From: Micromonospora coriariae
GTDB taxonomy: Bacteria > Actinomycetota > Actinomycetes > Mycobacteriales > Micromonosporaceae
Assembly (NCBI RefSeq): GCF_900091455.1
Contig: NZ_LT607412.1
Span: 4,340,001-4,404,000 of the forward strand
Length of the DNA stretch: 64,000 nucleotides
Direction of reading: 5' to 3'
Positions within the stretch are counted from its first letter, which is position 1, and each line of letters begins with the position of its first letter. A program made the position numbers and the translations under genes. The notes beneath the pieces are model-generated. The model made no database searches. It was not told the origin of the DNA and worked only from the letters and a program-made list of their open reading frames with translations. This document shows positions 62,302-64,000 of the stretch, in pieces.

Positions 62302-63657
62302 TTACGGACGCTCGGCGTGCGCGCCGAGGTCGGCGAGCTTCGCCTCGAAGTCCTCGTAGCCCCGGTTGATCAGGTCGACGCCGTACACCCGGGAGGTGCC
62401 CTCGGCCGCGAGCGCCGCGATCAGATGGCTGAAACCGGCCCGCAGGTCCGGGATGACCAGGTCGGCGGCGTGCAGCTTGCTCGGCCCGGCGATCACCGCG
62501 GAGTGCTTGAAGTTGCGACGGCCGAAGCGGCACGGGGTGCCGCCGAGGCAGTCCCGGTAGACCTGGATGTTGGCGCCCATCGAGTTGAGCGCCTCGGTGT
62601 AGCCCAGCCGCTGCTCGTAGACCGTCTCGTGGACGATCGACAGCCCGCGGGCCTGGGTCAGCGCCACGACCAGCGGCTGCTGCCAGTCGGTCATGAAGCC
62701 GGGGTGCACGTCGGTCTCCAGCGCCACGGCGTTCAGTTCGCCGCCCGGGTGCCAGAACCGGATGCCACCCTCCTGGCCCGGGTCGCCCAGCTTCGGCGGA
62801 CGGGCGTCGGTGACCTCGTACTCGCCGCCGACCGACCGGAAGATGTTCAGGAAGGTCATCATGTCGGCCTGCTGCGCGCCGAGCACCTCGACGTGACCGC
62901 GGGTGGCCAGCGCGGCGGCCGCCCAGCTCGCCGCCTCGATCCGGTCCGGAATCGGCCGGTGGGTGTAGCCGTGCAGCTTCGGTACGCCCTGGATCTCGAT
63001 CACCCGGTCGGTGTGCACCTTGATGATCGCGCCCATCTTCTGCAGGATGCAGATCAGGTCGATGATCTCCGGCTCCACCGCGGCGTTGCGCAGCTCGGTG
63101 ACGCCCTCGGCCATCACAGCGGTCAGCAGCACCTGCTCGGTGGCGCCGACGCTCGGGTACGGCAGGGCGAACTTGGTGCCGTGCAGGCCGTTCGGCGCGG
63201 ACAGGTGCAGACCCTCGGGCCGCTTGTCGACAGTGGCACCGAACTCCCGCAGCGCCTGAAGGTGGAAGTCGATCGGGCGCGGGCCGATGTGGCAGCCGCC
63301 CAGGTCCGGGATGAACGCGTGCCCGAGCCGGTGCAGCAGCGGGCCGCAGAAGAGGATCGGGATCCGGCTGGAGCCGGCGTGCACGTTGATCTGGTCGGTG
63401 CTGGCGCTCTCCACGTTGGCCGGGTCGAAGACGAGCTCGCCGTCCTCGGTGCCGTCGGTGACCTTGACGCCGTGCAGACCGAGCAGACCCCGGACCACCT
63501 CGACGTCGCGGATCTTCGGCACGTCGAACAGCCGGCTCGGGCTGTCGCCGAGCAGCGCGGCGACCATCGCCTTCGAAACCAGGTTCTTCGCGCCGCGCAC
63601 GCGGATCCGCCCTTCAAGCGGAGTGCCTCCGTGCACGACCAGGACGTCGTCGGTCAA
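62302..63657 (-). CDS. murA: UDP-N-acetylglucosamine 1-carboxyvinyltransferase
   Basis: MurA transfers enolpyruvate to UDP-GlcNAc, the first committed step of peptidoglycan synthesis and the fosfomycin target. The 451-residue protein has the substrate Lys-Asn in RVRGAKNLVSKAMVAALLG and the loop GGCHIGPRPIDFHL with the active-site Cys (many actinobacteria have Asp there). GATEQVLLTAV and the C-terminal RAGFSHLIAALAAEGTS also fit. It is longer than E. coli MurA (419), and may be a second MurA-like paralogue. The start is TTG 63657, with GGAGG five bases upstream; no ATG or GTG lies nearby in frame. Confidence 0.92.
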   Translation of the reverse strand: MTDDVLVVHGGTPLEGRIRVRGAKNLVSKAMVAALLGDSPSRLFDVPKIRDVEVVRGLLGLHGVKVTDGTEDGELVFDPANVESASTDQINVHAGSSRIPILFCGPLLHRLGHAFIPDLGGCHIGPRPIDFHLQALREFGATVDKRPEGLHLSAPNGLHGTKFALPYPSVGATEQVLLTAVMAEGVTELRNAAVEPEIIDLICILQKMGAIIKVHTDRVIEIQGVPKLHGYTHRPIPDRIEAASWAAAALATRGHVEVLGAQQADMMTFLNIFRSVGGEYEVTDARPPKLGDPGQEGGIRFWHPGGELNAVALETDVHPGFMTDWQQPLVVALTQARGLSIVHETVYEQRLGYTEALNSMGANIQVYRDCLGGTPCRFGRRNFKHSAVIAGPSKLHAADLVIPDLRAGFSHLIAALAAEGTSRVYGVDLINRGYEDFEAKLADLGAHAERP

Positions 63658-63869
63658 CGCAACCTCCAGCGCGTCGGTGCTGCCGTGTTGATGGTGGGGA
63701 GCGTGAACCCTTTCGCTACCCCGGATGCGGCCATATCGAAACGGCCCGCTTGCGTCGTCGCTCCGGCAGCATAGCCCTCGGTGACGAAAAAGGACTCGGT
63801 CACATCGGCGTGTGTGGCATTAATCGGTGATCCGGCACTTTTGCGTACCAAGGGCACTACGGATCGTGA
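63658..63869. other. murA upstream region
   Basis: About 210 bases between the partial gene and murA contain several AT-rich patches (ACCCTTTCGCTA, GACGAAAAAGGAC, GCATTAATCGG) unlike the surrounding DNA. A TATGCT box on the minus strand near 63772 may be the murA promoter. A short open frame here shows no protein-like composition. Confidence 0.4.
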
Positions 63870-64000
63870 TCAGACCGTGGCCGGCGGCGGGGTGTCCGCG
63901 CCGGGCAGGGCGAGCATCTGATCCAGCGCCACCCGGGCGTGGTACGCGGTGTCGGCGTCCACCGTGATCTGGTTGACCACCCGGCCGGCGACCAGCTCCT
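63870..64000 (-). CDS. C-terminus of a probable quinolinate synthase (NadA), partial
   Basis: The minus strand is open from the window edge to TGA at 63870. The last 43 residues read ELVAGRVVNQITVDADTAYH, then RVALDQMLALPGADTPPPAT. The pattern of a short linker, a beta strand and ARVALDQMLAL resembles the C-terminus of actinobacterial NadA, which makes quinolinate for NAD. The neighbourhood (DUF3043, murA) fits the location I recall for nadA in actinomycetes. The [4Fe-4S] cysteines would lie outside the window, so this remains tentative. Confidence 0.5.
   Translation of the reverse strand, partial: ELVAGRVVNQITVDADTAYHARVALDQMLALPGADTPPPATV

Noticed and set aside
63654..63857. 67-codon minus-strand frame upstream of murA
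   Set aside because: It overlaps the probable promoter and ribosome site of murA, has AT-rich non-coding composition and no plausible ribosome site.
1..64000. tRNA and rRNA genes, prophage or insertion sequences
   Set aside because: I saw no cloverleaf with a conserved T-arm, no rRNA core sequence, and no transposase, integrase or phage structural protein. A tRNAscan or Infernal run could still find something missed by eye.

Overview
This window is chromosomal DNA from a high-GC actinomycete, most likely a Micromonosporaceae (Micromonospora-like) bacterium. Evidence: very GC-rich codon third positions, many GTG starts, a GlnA1/GlnA2/GlnE nitrogen set, MptB-type mannosyltransferases, an F420-type LLM oxidoreductase, a 13E12/DUF222 nuclease, and intergenic repeats carrying TTGATCATGA or GATCTAGGG cores. 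No tRNA, rRNA, CRISPR array, prophage or transposase was seen.

Layout. 1-5.4 kb: SOS-type DUF222/HNH nuclease (cut by the window edge), panB, nadE, glnA2. 5.4-10.7 kb: small membrane protein, WYL regulator with a frameshifted start, glyoxalase-fold protein, secreted Gly/His-rich protein, virginiamycin B lyase-like protein, S66 LD-carboxypeptidase, glutamine amidotransferase. 10.7-18.3 kb: glnE followed by three polytopic membrane proteins, two of them tandem MptB paralogues. 18.3-21.6 kb: repeat-rich gap with a PadR remnant, glnA1 with a GlnR box, RDD and DUF4191 proteins. 21.8-26.6 kb: small protein, LuxR-type LAL regulator, GT-C glycosyltransferase. 26.7-30.3 kb: lipA, a T-box leader with an archaeal-type AspRS, lipB. 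30.3-39.7 kb: accessory genes (membrane GT-like protein, secreted esterase, SDR39U1 epimerase, aldo/keto reductase with MerR, LLM oxidoreductase, hemerythrin, LtrA, TetR). 39.7-48.9 kb: SDR, 2-oxoacid dehydrogenase E2 and E3, a small conserved protein, pepA, gcvT, DUF2314 protein. 49-51.7 kb: cobS and a cobU-cobT fusion. 51.7-60.5 kb: Ser/Thr kinase, small protein, M50 protease, aldo/keto reductase, a giant WG-repeat protein. 60.9-64 kb: XRE-cupin regulator, DUF3043, murA, and the C-terminus of a probable nadA.

How it fits together. The backbone genes run in the order I recall for Mycobacterium tuberculosis Rv2206 to Rv2225 (DUF3043, cobalamin genes, gcvT, pepB, dlaT, SDR39U1, lipB, lipA, DUF4191, RDD, glnA1, glnE, glnA2, panB). 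Everything else looks like lineage-specific insertion. LipB and LipA make the lipoyl group carried by the E2 protein and by the glycine cleavage system; the E3 protein re-oxidises it. GlnE adenylylates GlnA1, which keeps its target tyrosine, but probably not GlnA2, which lacks it.

The most notable features are: (1) a well-formed T-box riboswitch ahead of a non-discriminating, archaeal-type AspRS; (2) four palindromic repeats of two families, every one at a convergent gene junction, two supplying a stop codon; (3) at least twelve genes with a TANNNT box 6-8 nt before the start codon, the architecture of leaderless transcripts; (4) a LexA-type box on the DUF222 nuclease and GlnR-type boxes at glnA1 and perhaps glnA2; (5) a 1565-residue disordered protein with a WG-repeat C-terminus.
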